Source: a bacterium (GTDB lineage: Bacteria; Chloroflexota; Anaerolineae; Caldilineales; Caldilineaceae). Taken from it: DNA of 64,000 nt. Of this stretch, positions 7,601 through 16,104 are shown in pieces; position 1 is the first letter of the stretch; every line of letters starts with the position of its first letter. Where the stretch lies: positions 131,501 through 195,500 of the forward strand of contig WGMT01000048.1 in NCBI GenBank assembly GCA_016124945.1. The letters run 5' to 3'. The notes beneath the pieces are model-generated. The model worked only from the letters and a program-made list of their open reading frames with translations. It was not told the DNA's origin and ran no database searches. Both the position numbers and the translations under genes were made by a program.

Positions 7601-10063
7601 GCGCACCCAATATTCCACGCGCTGGATGCTGCTGAGAACACCCGACGTCTGCACGCGGAATTCGTTGAGCAACCCTACACCGCTGAGAAAGGTTCCAAAC
7701 TCAGGTTGTGGCTTGTTGGTGATGGCGAAGACCTTGTTGACGTAGCTGCTTTCCATCACCATGTCGCCCTGCCGCGCTGATGGATTGCCCGACGGCGCAG
7801 TGACGCCGCTGTAATAGCCCGCGTACGAAACCTTGGCCTGCACCAGCGCCACTGATGCCGTGCCGGACGAGCAGAACGCCCCGCTGACAGGATCGAGGCT
7901 GTCTGCCATCCGCTGCACGTTGCTCTGGCTGACGACACCGGGGACGATCTGGGCCTTGGCCATTTCGTAGTTGGCCGTGCCGCCGGTGACGGCAAGGTGA
8001 TAGGCCCCGGCGTTGATCCCGCTGAGGCTGATCTGGCGGCTGTTGTTGCCTGCCACGCTGTAGAGCGTATTGCCCGCATGGTCGAGCAGACGCACCTGAG
8101 CCGACACGGGGATGGCGTCGGGCAGGGTCACCTGCACCGCGCCAAGGCCCGCACCGTCTACCGTAAAATCGGCGCAGACGAGCCGGGCGCGCACGTCCCG
8201 CCCCACAGCGGCGCAAAGCTGTGCCGGTCCTGGCGCGGCCGCGTCGGGGACAGTCACCGCCACGGCATAATCGTTGTCGCTTTCCACCGCCACACGTTGA
8301 CCGTTGAAGGTGATGCCGTCTTGCAGCCAGACCAGTTGCACAAAGCCGTTGGCGGCCAGCCCTTCCCCGCTCACGGTGACTGTATCCCCAAGCGCGCCCT
8401 GTTCGGGCGAAACGAGAATCGACGGCTCCGGCGCGCCGGTCACCGGCGCGGGGATCGTGTACGGCCCCTCCGGCGTTGACGTCTCGGTGACGGGGATGAT
8501 GTCGGTTTCGGTGGGTTCCACGGTGGGGCTGGGCGTGGCTGTCACCGTGGGCGTGTGGGTGGCGGTGGGCGCGGTGGTGGGGGTGGGCAGCACACCGGCG
8601 ACCTCTACCGCGCCGATGTCACAGGCCACACCGCCAGGACGGACGGCGCGGTGCTGGTCTTCGTTGTTGGCGGCGGCGCAGGTGGCTTCCCCGGCGTCGA
8701 TGGCCGGGCTGCCGTCGGCGGGCAGGTAGTGCCAGGTGTAGCGTCCTTCGATCTGTTGCAGCGCGCCCAACTGCGGATCAACGTTGTTTAGATCCCCGGT
8801 TTGGGCGAAGGCGCATGAATTCCCCGTGTCGAGGTTGTGGCCTTGCGACGTCACCGCGCCGGTGCAGCCCGTCACAATCGAGCCGCGCACGTTGACCGTC
8901 CCCGCGGACACGTTCAACGCGGTAGTGTCCTCGTTCAACGTGCTGTAGCGGATCGTCGTGTTGCCGCCGTCGATTCGGTTGCGCACCGTCCCAACGTTTT
9001 CGGCAATCGTGCTATTGAGGAGGGTCAGATCTCCCGCCGAATAGAAACCGCCGCCGTCAGGCGCTGTGTTGCGCGCCAGGCTGCTGGTGGACCATGTCGC
9101 CTGTCCACTGTTCCAAAGACCGCCGCCGCTGTCCGCGGCAAAGTTGCCGGTCATGTCACTTTCGCGCACGGTGACGTTGCCCACGTTGTGGATGCCGCCG
9201 CCGCGGAATGCTTCGTTTTCCAAAATCACGGCGGCAGTTAGCGTAGACGTCCCCGCGTTGTAGAGGCCGCCGCCCAGCGCATCGGGCGAGCTTGGGTCGG
9301 CGCTGTTCTGCACCAGACCGCTGTTGCGCAGGGTCAAAACGGCTTGTGGCCCCACGAAGATCCCTGCGCCCTGGCCCATTGTGCTGTTGGCGGCGATGTA
9401 GCTGTCGAGGATCTCCACGACGCCGCCGTTGCCGACATAGATCCCGCCGCCCTGTTCGGCGCGGCCAAAACGCACGTCGGCGCTGTCGAAGCTGGCGTTC
9501 CCGGCAAGCACACAAACATTGCCGCCGATGCCCTCCGCCGTGTTGGTGGTGATCATGCCGCGGCGCACGGTGAGTGTGCCTGTGCTCTGCACGCCGGCGC
9601 ATTGGGCGGAGCGCGCTTCCTGAATGACCACGCTGTCGAGGGTCAGCGCGCCCTGGTTGAGGATGGCGCTGTCGCCGGCGTTGAGGATCGTGAGGTTGCG
9701 GATCACGACGCTGACGCCCGCGGCCACGGTGAAGATGCCCACGCCGTTGCGGTCACCCGTCCCCGCGTCGCCGCCGTTGAGGATCAGCGCCTGCGTCGCC
9801 CCGCCGTCGATGACGGTGTCGGCGGTGAGCGCAATGCGGGCGTGGATGGGGATGGTCACCGGCGCGTCTTCGGTTTGGCCGCAGTCGAAGGTCACCGCGC
9901 CGCCGCCCTGAAGCGCGGCGATGATCGCGTCCTCGGTGCAACTGGCGGGCGTGCCGTCCCCGACCGTCCCCGCGGCGGTGGCGAGGCTGAATCTCCAGAT
10001 TAAAGCGGACAGGAGCAGAAAGAAGATAACGGCGAGTTTGGGAGAGATGCGTCTGTGGTGCAT
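4655..10063 (-). CDS. Giant exported beta-helix surface protein
   Basis: 1,802 residues with an N-terminal signal peptide (about 1-31, basic then hydrophobic, ending near ATAAG). Residues about 50-480 are short Asn/Gly-rich repeats (GGGIHNVGN, GGGLWNSGQ, GGGFYSAGD) of a right-handed parallel beta-helix, closing with a block like the choice-of-anchor Q region (DGSPAIDAGEATC, CDIGAVE). A Pro/Thr linker follows (about 490-520, PTPTTAPTATHTPT), then IPT-like and beta-sandwich segments, a long middle region I cannot assign, a CARDB-like stretch (VTATLRNLGRDDVSVQVRWW) and a C-terminal fibronectin type III-like domain. The last residues, YLPLIQR, match a C-terminal ending I associate with many exported Chloroflexota proteins. 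Probably a cell-surface adhesin or carbohydrate-contacting protein; no catalytic residues are recognised. Confidence 0.85.
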   Translation of the reverse strand: MHHRRISPKLAVIFFLLLSALIWRFSLATAAGTVGDGTPASCTEDAIIAALQGGGAVTFDCGQTEDAPVTIPIHARIALTADTVIDGGATQALILNGGDAGTGDRNGVGIFTVAAGVSVVIRNLTILNAGDSAILNQGALTLDSVVIQEARSAQCAGVQSTGTLTVRRGMITTNTAEGIGGNVCVLAGNASFDSADVRFGRAEQGGGIYVGNGGVVEILDSYIAANSTMGQGAGIFVGPQAVLTLRNSGLVQNSADPSSPDALGGGLYNAGTSTLTAAVILENEAFRGGGIHNVGNVTVRESDMTGNFAADSGGGLWNSGQATWSTSSLARNTAPDGGGFYSAGDLTLLNSTIAENVGTVRNRIDGGNTTIRYSTLNEDTTALNVSAGTVNVRGSIVTGCTGAVTSQGHNLDTGNSCAFAQTGDLNNVDPQLGALQQIEGRYTWHYLPADGSPAIDAGEATCAAANNEDQHRAVRPGGVACDIGAVEVAGVLPTPTTAPTATHTPTVTATPSPTVEPTETDIIPVTETSTPEGPYTIPAPVTGAPEPSILVSPEQGALGDTVTVSGEGLAANGFVQLVWLQDGITFNGQRVAVESDNDYAVAVTVPDAAAPGPAQLCAAVGRDVRARLVCADFTVDGAGLGAVQVTLPDAIPVSAQVRLLDHAGNTLYSVAGNNSRQISLSGINAGAYHLAVTGGTANYEMAKAQIVPGVVSQSNVQRMADSLDPVSGAFCSSGTASVALVQAKVSYAGYYSGVTAPSGNPSARQGDMVMESSYVNKVFAITNKPQPEFGTFLSGVGLLNEFRVQTSGVLSSIQRVEYWVRGAGQSAWTKMGEASASPYPVVYNVGNLPPGRAEMYVAPVVDGQRQCGRRAVINLINDPMKASFIRQGLTLWSPAQQLYRMYGRMPQVEVLPIVFPQDPWEVEPLGDIGTRLDAYVEIRGELGLNQVMRLGMLVAETTVKVLGITPESLNKSLNLLPGGATVVDVNDPRSLAIGTGRLHLGKLFAVSFNSPKIVVFSYFGLVNVNVGFRFSMDGDLYFESIVYPLAPAVDLRLEPQASASFGVMVGADVLGGLVEGSVEVGVAAALGLPLRIYAAATPQIGFLDPRFCLSAYIQFHWSAVWGIFGGSSEREPFFRIPSDCQFASGRSAAAFNALEDRRVMASPALTSDEDGRMISVYIEDAAPNAATASPQVWARTWNLSTNAWNAPVALTAPGLYVASPSVTLYGGDGRAVSAWVQSTQSEGDSNNGDFAAALAQMEIYVAFFDGSAWGDPIRLTTDALPDGNPTLAGDANGATVAWVHHVDGNLSAVGGTVIATQHWDGATWGPVELLTGADTTTGVNPVTDGTRTSAANRQPGLARTSVGAASEIALAWTYEDAGVSRVAVAHSRAQAGLWFMLDTSTLPAQSSAPAVTVPAGQVEQVEIAFTVAPADADGASQSVGNMAHIWTARLRDLDTSTSVQATPLRDDEGAPVFGEKPELQLATAGERLLTFRHFGKPGTDSAWGQLAVTRAAGGSSFAAPLNLTSGEQHWLGAATVNRSTNQLALLGVQVRQIQSPAALARDVHAALATNQLSASGDPLLSFALPAAADPALEGPLAVSQLHSAVGSSVTVTATLRNLGRDDVSVQVRWWAGQPGTGTLLGASNAVTLTFNQTVDVVRVILADGTAQPISAEIVATGGNRVTANDGATVEIGALPSPSVTGVSPTQLYDNALAITYAPPSTSQAVPGVAGYRILRRDDTSSWTLVGETVALVHYDAQLTPGMRYCYAVQAYDAAGLLSAASDEVCNTAVQTKWQSYLPLIQR

Positions 10064-10084
10064 GGATGGGTCCTTGAACAGTAG

Positions 10085-10345
10085 AGATTGGGCGATTAAG
10101 GGATTGGGCGATTAAGGGATTGGGCGATTGGGAGAGGGCAGAACTTTTCACCGCAAAGGCGCAAAGGACGCAAAGAGCGGACGCAAAGGGCAGAGAAGGA
10201 GAGATCCACAGATTTCATGGATTCAAAGGATTTCCAGAAGGATTTTCTGAATCCTCTGAATCCTTCAAATCCGTGTAATCTGTGTCCCTCTCTTCTCCTT
10301 CTTCTTTTTCTCCAACTTTGCATCCTTTGCGCCTTTGCGGTAAAT
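10085..10345. repeat. Composite spacer repeats upstream of the giant protein gene
   Basis: This >500-bp gap holds no convincing gene. It contains tandem GGGATTGGGCGATTAAG units (10090-10135), CGCAAAGGCGCAAAGGACGC (about 10150-10180) with its inverted counterpart (about 10316-10340), and a copy of the cacagatt hairpin between (about 10205-10290). The remaining 10346-10588 shows only the approach to the alkC start. Confidence 0.75.
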
Positions 10346-10588
10346 CTTCCGTCTCTTCCCCTTCCGCGGACGCGGCCTGGATCGAGATCGTGAGGATGTC
10401 GATCACTTCGAGCACAATGCGACGGATGAGCAACCGATAGGACATACGGGAATTCTAGTGGTTGGCGACGTGACAAAGGTGACATTTTGTGACAAGGCAA
10501 GTTGCGAGGGGCGGATTGCGGTGCAAGATTTTGGAATGAATGAGGTAAAATTGGTCGCAGTGTTATCTGTACCAAAAAGGGGACAAAG

Positions 10589-11707
10589 ATGGCAGAGAGT
10601 CAGCCGTTTAAGAACTACTATGGGCCGGCATTGGTAACTGATCTGGCGGCGCGGGTGGCCGCGGTTTATCCGTCCTTTGCGGTGGATGCGTTCACCGCCG
10701 AGGTGACGCCGCTGCTGGAACCGCTGGAGTTGAAGGCGAGGGTACGGGCGATTTCCGACGGGCTACGCCGTCACCTACCCGCGGAGTACCCCGAAGCTGT
10801 GGCGATTCTGTTGCAGATTTTGGGGCCAGAGATTCCGGTGGAAGCAGGCATGTTCAACGATGGCTGGTATCTGATGCCCATCGCCCAATTTGTGGAAGAG
10901 TATGGGCTTGATCACTTCGATTTCTCCCTTGACGCCATGTACGAGATCACCAAGCGCCACACCGCCGAATTCGCCGTGCGCCCGTACATCCTTGCTGATG
11001 CGGATCGGGTGCTGGCGCGGTTACAGGAATTGGTACACGATCCCAGCCCACACGTGCGCCGCTGGGTCAGCGAAGGGACCCGTCCCCGCCTGCCCTGGGG
11101 CAAACGGCTCGATCTTTTTATCCGAGAGCCTGAACGCACGCTGGCGCTGCTCGAACAGCTTAAAGACGATCCCGAATTCTACGTGCGCAAGTCGGTGGCC
11201 AACCACCTCAACGACATCGCCAAAGATCACCCACAACTCGTCGTCGATGTGACCGCTCGCTGGTACGCCGACGGCAGCGCAGGCACCCGTTGGATCGTGC
11301 AGCACGCCCTGCGTACATTGGTGAAAAACGGCAACGCCGACGCCTTGGCTGTCCTCGGCTTCGACGCCACGATCCTGGCGCTGGTGACCAATTTTCGCGT
11401 CGAACCGGCGTCGATCCGCATCGGCGAGGCCGTGCGTCTGTCGCTGACGTTGGTCAACGACGGCGACGCCGCCCACAATCTGGTGATCGACTTCCGCGTG
11501 CATTTTGTCAAAGCCAACGGCAAACGTAGCCCCAAAGTCTTCAAGTGGACGAAGTCTACGCTGCAACCGGCAGCGTCGATCACACTCACAAAAGCAGTTT
11601 CGATGGCCCCAGTCACCACACGAAAACTCTATTCTGGGCGTCATGCCGTGGATGTCCAGGTCAATGGGCAGGTGTTGGCGGTGGCAGAGTTTGACCTGAG
11701 GGAATGA
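10589..11707 (+). CDS. alkC: DNA alkylation repair glycosylase AlkC
   Basis: 372 residues, ATG preceded by AAGGGG. The first ~260 residues are HEAT-like helical repeats of the AlkC/AlkD superfamily, including the family stretch VRRWVSEGTRPRLPWGKRL. These enzymes excise positively charged alkylated bases (AlkC: 3-methyladenine, 3-methylcytosine) without base flipping. The last ~105 residues (from about 268, RVEPASIRIGEAVRLSLTL) form an Ig-like beta-sandwich, as known for AlkC. The stop overlaps the next gene's start by 4 nt (ATGA), so it is expressed with an XRE-STAND regulator, which may couple repair to a sensed signal. Confidence 0.85.
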   Translation: MAESQPFKNYYGPALVTDLAARVAAVYPSFAVDAFTAEVTPLLEPLELKARVRAISDGLRRHLPAEYPEAVAILLQILGPEIPVEAGMFNDGWYLMPIAQFVEEYGLDHFDFSLDAMYEITKRHTAEFAVRPYILADADRVLARLQELVHDPSPHVRRWVSEGTRPRLPWGKRLDLFIREPERTLALLEQLKDDPEFYVRKSVANHLNDIAKDHPQLVVDVTARWYADGSAGTRWIVQHALRTLVKNGNADALAVLGFDATILALVTNFRVEPASIRIGEAVRLSLTLVNDGDAAHNLVIDFRVHFVKANGKRSPKVFKWTKSTLQPAASITLTKAVSMAPVTTRKLYSGRHAVDVQVNGQVLAVAEFDLRE

Positions 11708-14271
11708 TTATGCCTCAAGCGTCACCCAATTCGATTCCATCCACCACCTTTGGCGCGGCGCTCAAATACTTGCGCAAGCGCGCCCGCCTCACCCAGGACG
11801 AACTCGGGCGCGCCGTGGGCTACGGACGCGAACAGATCGCCCGCCTCGAAAATGGCAGCCGCCTGCCCGACCTGACGGTGCTGGCCGCGCTCTTCATCCC
11901 CGCGCTGGATCTGCAACGCGAACCGCAGATCGTAGCCCACTTCATGGAACTAGCCGGTGCCGCGCGCCTGGCCGCCCAACCCGCCGATGACCCCGCCCAG
12001 ATCATGGTGACGCACATTACTCACCGCCGCGTGGAGGTCACCCAGGCCGTGCTCGAACCGACTTCCTCACCCACTCTACTCGCCGACACCGTCCACGCGC
12101 TGCCTGCGCCGCTGCTCCCCCTCATCGGCCGCGAGGACGCCGTTGCATGTGGCTGTGTCCTCCTGGGCAGGGACGCACGCCTGCTCACACTGGTCGGCCC
12201 GCCCGGTGTAGGCAAAACACGCCTGGCGCTAGAGACAGGACGGCGACTGGCCGAGGACTTTGCCTACGGCGCGGCATGGGTGGCGCTGGCCGCCGCCCAA
12301 AATGAAGAAGATCTGATCAGCACCGTAATGGTGGCGCTGTCGATCGCCCCAGGATCGGCACAGTCGCCTTCCGACGCCGTGCAAGGCTATCTCGTCGCCC
12401 ACCCACTGCTGCTCGTCCTCGACAATTTTGAGCATTTGACGGCGGCTGCGCCCCTTATCCTCACCTGGTTGCAGGCCGCGCCGGGGTTGAAGATCCTCTG
12501 CACCAGCCGTGTCGCCCTCGATCTCTACGGCGAATACGAGTTGACGGTGCCGCCGCTGGCCCTGCCCGATCTGGCCTTCCTGCCGCCGGTGGACCAACTG
12601 ACGCTGGTGCCCGCGGTGAAACTCTTTGTAGATCGTATGAAGGCCGTGGATCTCAACTTTGTCCTCGACGCCGAAAACGCCCTGGCCGTCGCCGGCCTGT
12701 GCGTGGCGTTGGACGGTCTGCCGCTGGCGTTGGAATTGGCCGCCGCACGTGGACGCACCCTGTCGCCGCAAGAACTACTGCAACAGATCGTCGCTGCCCG
12801 CCGCCACTTTCAGCCTGCGCCGTCGTTGTTGGCACAGACCAAACGCGGCATCGACGACCGTCACCGCACGTTGCAAGAGGCCATCGATTGGAGTGTGCGC
12901 CTCCTCTCGTCGGGGCATCAGCGCCTCTTTGCCCAGTTGGGTCTCTTTGCGAGCGGCTGCACGCCGGCGGCTGCCACTGCCGTCTGCACTGCCGCCGAAG
13001 CGGATCTGCACACACTGGCCCAAGCCAATCTCATCCAGATCACAACAGCAGACGGCGATCCAGCGGCACGGGTCCACCTGCTCGAAACGCTGCGCACCTT
13101 CGCCGTGGAACAATTGAGCGCCGACGATCTTTCTACCCTACAACATCGCCATGCCGCTTATTTTGCCGAAGCGGCGCAGGCGCTCTTTGCCGGTCTTCTT
13201 GGCGAGGATCAGGCGTTGTGGATGCAGCGCGGCGTTGCCGATCTAGAAAATTACCGGGCCGCGCTGCGTTTTGCGCTGGCTGCTGAAGAAGGCGAGTTGG
13301 CCGTGGCGCTGGCTGGGGGGTTGTGGTGGTTTTGGCATCGCAAAGGGTTGCTGCACGAAGGGCTGTCTTGGTTGGATGCCGGCCTGCGCTGCCCCGTCAA
13401 ACAGGATCCATCCGATGCGCTTTATCGTCGTGGCCGGTCGCGTGTCCTTAACGGCGCGGGGTCACTTGCCGCAGAAATCGGCGATCTCGACGCCGCCCTG
13501 CGCTACCACGAGGAAGGTTTGTCCTTGCGACAGGCGTTGGGCGATCGACAGGGCGAAGCCGACATCCTCCACAACATGGCGTTGACGGCGCGCTGCCAGG
13601 GGAATTATACTCAGGCGCTGGCCTGGCTCGAGGAATCGCTACAAATCGTCGTCGAACTAGGGAAAAGCGCCGATGACGACGTGATGGGCTTGACCAACAT
13701 CGGCATCACCTATTTCGACATGGCCAACCTGGAACAGGCCCAATCCTGGCTGGGACGCGCATTGGCGGCAGCGCAGCAACAGCATGATCCATGGCGCACA
13801 GCCTACGCCGGTGTTGCGCTGTCTAGCGTCCTGTGTGCGTTGGGCGATTTGGACACTGCCGAAGCGCTGGCGCAAGCGAGTTCTGACCTGTACGAATGTC
13901 AGGGAGATGCCTTTTTCGATCTCGAAGCGCTGCTGGTGCTGGCCCGGATCGCCCTCCAGCGCGGCGATCATCCACGCGCAGCCGAACTTAGCCGGCGCGT
14001 ACTAGATGGCTACCGCGCGATTGGCGATCCCCACGGGATGGCCAACGCACTACAAGTGCAGGCCTGGCTGGCGTGCGCAGATGGAAATCAACGATTTGAT
14101 TCCTCCACCGCCGCCTCTCTCTACGAGCAGACGTGGGCCCTTCGCCACACCGTATTGCGTGTCCTTTCGCCTCAGGAAAGCGAAGAATACGCACGACTAA
14201 AAGCAGCGATTTCGATGAACGTCGCCGACCGTGATCCTGTAGATACCTTGATCCGCCTCACCATCGCCTGA
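11704..14271 (+). CDS. XRE-type HTH STAND ATPase regulator with TPR repeats
   Basis: 855 residues. The ATG at 11704 overlaps the alkC stop by 4 nt; an in-frame ATG two codons later is an alternative. Order: XRE helix-turn-helix (about 15-70, LRKRARLTQDELGRAVGYGREQI), linker, NB-ARC-like ATPase with P-loop GPPGVGKT (165-172) and Walker B LLLVLDNFEHL, winged-helix-like region (LQEAIDWSVRLLSS), then TPR repeats (from about 580, DLDAALRYHEEGLSLRQALG and similar). It shares its ATPase-TPR plan with the BTAD regulator at 1270..4395 but has a different DNA-binding head. It likely regulates alkC or neighbours; the signal is unknown. Confidence 0.88.
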   Translation: MIMPQASPNSIPSTTFGAALKYLRKRARLTQDELGRAVGYGREQIARLENGSRLPDLTVLAALFIPALDLQREPQIVAHFMELAGAARLAAQPADDPAQIMVTHITHRRVEVTQAVLEPTSSPTLLADTVHALPAPLLPLIGREDAVACGCVLLGRDARLLTLVGPPGVGKTRLALETGRRLAEDFAYGAAWVALAAAQNEEDLISTVMVALSIAPGSAQSPSDAVQGYLVAHPLLLVLDNFEHLTAAAPLILTWLQAAPGLKILCTSRVALDLYGEYELTVPPLALPDLAFLPPVDQLTLVPAVKLFVDRMKAVDLNFVLDAENALAVAGLCVALDGLPLALELAAARGRTLSPQELLQQIVAARRHFQPAPSLLAQTKRGIDDRHRTLQEAIDWSVRLLSSGHQRLFAQLGLFASGCTPAAATAVCTAAEADLHTLAQANLIQITTADGDPAARVHLLETLRTFAVEQLSADDLSTLQHRHAAYFAEAAQALFAGLLGEDQALWMQRGVADLENYRAALRFALAAEEGELAVALAGGLWWFWHRKGLLHEGLSWLDAGLRCPVKQDPSDALYRRGRSRVLNGAGSLAAEIGDLDAALRYHEEGLSLRQALGDRQGEADILHNMALTARCQGNYTQALAWLEESLQIVVELGKSADDDVMGLTNIGITYFDMANLEQAQSWLGRALAAAQQQHDPWRTAYAGVALSSVLCALGDLDTAEALAQASSDLYECQGDAFFDLEALLVLARIALQRGDHPRAAELSRRVLDGYRAIGDPHGMANALQVQAWLACADGNQRFDSSTAASLYEQTWALRHTVLRVLSPQESEEYARLKAAISMNVADRDPVDTLIRLTIA

Positions 14272-14294
14272 GTCGACCACGAAACGAGCCCCAC

Positions 14295-15521
14295 ATGACG
14301 ACAATTTCCCGCATCCGTACCGAAGACAGACGCTTCCCGCTGGAACATGGCGACGGATCAGATTCTGTGCACACCGATCCTGTCTACTCCTACGCAGTGA
14401 CCTACCTCGACACCGATACCGGGACCACCGGCGTTGGCCTCGCCTTCACCCTCGGCGCGGGGAACGACGAAATCTGCCGCCTTATTGACATGCTGGCCGA
14501 GCCGCTGGTAGGCCGGGAGATCGAAGAACTCATGGCCGGGTTTGGTATGGTCTTCCGTCAACTGGCCGATCACGCCCAACTGCGCTGGTTAGGACCGCAC
14601 AAAGGCGCGGTGCATCTGGCGCTGGCCTCCATCACCAACGCCTGTTTCGACCTGTGGGCGAAGGCGCGCGAGGTGCCGTTGTGGCAGTTATTGCTCGATC
14701 TGTCCCCGGTGCAGTTGGTGGACACCCTTGATCTCAGCTATCTGGAAGACGTGTTGCCCCGATCCGAGGCGTTGGCCCTCCTCGCAGCGGCCCGCCCCAG
14801 CCGCGCCGAACGTATGGACGTGATCCGCGCCGGTTACCCTGGCTACGACACCTCGATCGGCTGGTTCAACTACAGCGACGCACAGGTGAAAGCCAACATC
14901 GCTGCCGCCGTCGACGCCGGTTTTTCGGCCATGAAGTTGAAAGTGGGATCGAAAGAGAGCGAACGCGACATCCGCCGCGCCTTCATGGTGCGTGAAGCCG
15001 CCGGCGACGACGCATCAGTGATGCTCGACTGCAACCAACAGTGGACGCTGCCACAGGCGATCCGCATTTCTCTAGCCCTGGCCGACATGCGCCCCTATTG
15101 GATCGAAGAACCCACCCACCCCGACGACGTCCTGGCGCACCAGACGCTGGCGCGGGCGATTGCGCCGATCCGCATCGCCGCCGGTGAACATGTGCCCAAT
15201 CGCATCCTCTTCAAAAACTACATGCAGGCGCAGGCGCTCCACTTTGTACAGGCCGACTGTGTGCGACTCGGCGGGATCAGCGAGTTCATCACCGTGAGCC
15301 TCCTGGCGCGGCGCTACGGCCTGCCCGTCGTCCCCCACGTCGGCGACATGGGCCAGATCCACCAGCACCTGGTCATCTTCAACCACGTCGCTTTAGGACA
15401 CGAAAAACTCTTCCTCGAGTACATTCCTCACCTGCGCCACCACTTCCTCACCCCGGCCCAGGTCACCGGCGGCGTCTACCACGCACCACAAGAGGCGGGG
15501 ACAAGTTCTGATTTTGGATAA
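14295..15521 (+). CDS. L-fuconate dehydratase-like enolase-superfamily enzyme, short C-terminus
   Basis: 408 residues. The N-terminal cap includes HTDPVYSYAVTYLDT and GVGLAFTLGAGNDE, typical of L-fuconate dehydratase (L-fuconate to 2-keto-3-deoxy-L-fuconate). Barrel catalytic residues are all visible: K214/K216 (MKLKVG), D245 and N247 (DCNQ), E271 (IEEP), E298 (GEH), D321 (QADCVR) and H348 (VPHVG). The C-terminus stops at GTSSDFG, about 20-25 residues earlier than family members as I recall them, so it may be truncated. It fits with the uronate genes near 60-63 kb as part of acid-sugar catabolism. Confidence 0.8.
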   Translation: MTTISRIRTEDRRFPLEHGDGSDSVHTDPVYSYAVTYLDTDTGTTGVGLAFTLGAGNDEICRLIDMLAEPLVGREIEELMAGFGMVFRQLADHAQLRWLGPHKGAVHLALASITNACFDLWAKAREVPLWQLLLDLSPVQLVDTLDLSYLEDVLPRSEALALLAAARPSRAERMDVIRAGYPGYDTSIGWFNYSDAQVKANIAAAVDAGFSAMKLKVGSKESERDIRRAFMVREAAGDDASVMLDCNQQWTLPQAIRISLALADMRPYWIEEPTHPDDVLAHQTLARAIAPIRIAAGEHVPNRILFKNYMQAQALHFVQADCVRLGGISEFITVSLLARRYGLPVVPHVGDMGQIHQHLVIFNHVALGHEKLFLEYIPHLRHHFLTPAQVTGGVYHAPQEAGTSSDFG

Positions 15522-15544
15522 GTAGGGACTGTAACCTACGATAT

Positions 15545-15572
15545 TTGCAGGAGACCCCTTGCGTGTTATAAT
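15545..15572 (+). promoter_or_regulatory. Sigma-70 promoter for tatA
   Basis: TTGCAG (15545-15550) and TATAAT (15567-15572) separated by 16 bp, leaving a 5' leader of about 125 nt before tatA. Confidence 0.6.
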
Positions 15573-15705
15573 CTAGATAGACAATCTGACCCTTCTGCGG
15601 TAAATGATGAATTCTCCCCACCTGTGCAGCCGCAGCAAGACCTGTTCGCAAGACCCATTCGTGTCGAGTTTCGACCTGTATTCCTTTGACTAAGGAGCAA
15701 ATTCC

Positions 15706-15900
15706 ATGAATTTCGGCCCAACAGAACTCATTCTTATCCTGGTAATCATTGTCATCTTCTTCGGCGTAGGGCGTCTGCCCGAAGTCTTTGGGGCCGTCGG
15801 CAAGGGTCTGCGTGAGTTCCGCAAACAATCTGTCGACGAAGATGCTGAAGCCAAGAAGGAAGAAAAGACCACCAACTCCAGCGAAGGAACCGCAGTCTAG
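15706..15900 (+). CDS. tatA: Twin-arginine translocase subunit TatA/E
   Basis: 64 residues with a clear Shine-Dalgarno (AAGGAG). One N-terminal membrane helix (about 5-22), the hinge FFGVGRLPEVFGAVGKGLREFRK, then an acidic/polar tail. This is the canonical TatA/E layout, forming the protein-conducting assembly that exports folded proteins. No tatB or tatC is nearby. The flavin oxidase at 52373 carries an RR signal and is a plausible client. Confidence 0.93.
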   Translation: MNFGPTELILILVIIVIFFGVGRLPEVFGAVGKGLREFRKQSVDEDAEAKKEEKTTNSSEGTAV

Positions 15901-16104
15901 ACTGCGCATCTCTTTTGCATCGGCAGTAACGTGTCACATTGGCACTATACTGTTGGGCTAGGTGAATCCAATCGCCGTTGAAACCGGTTGCTCGAACGCG
16001 GGCAACCGGATTCGTTCTACCTGGGGCTGTCTACGTTACTGGGGTATGCCTCACCCACATCGTCCGCTGCGCTCAGGTTATCTTATGTCGAAGAAGGCCT
16101 CCGT

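Noticed and set aside
6716..7780. 354-codon plus-strand ORF opposite the giant exported protein
   Set aside because: Antisense shadow in GC-rich coding sequence; His/Arg-rich, no recognisable domain. The same applies to 9344-10003.
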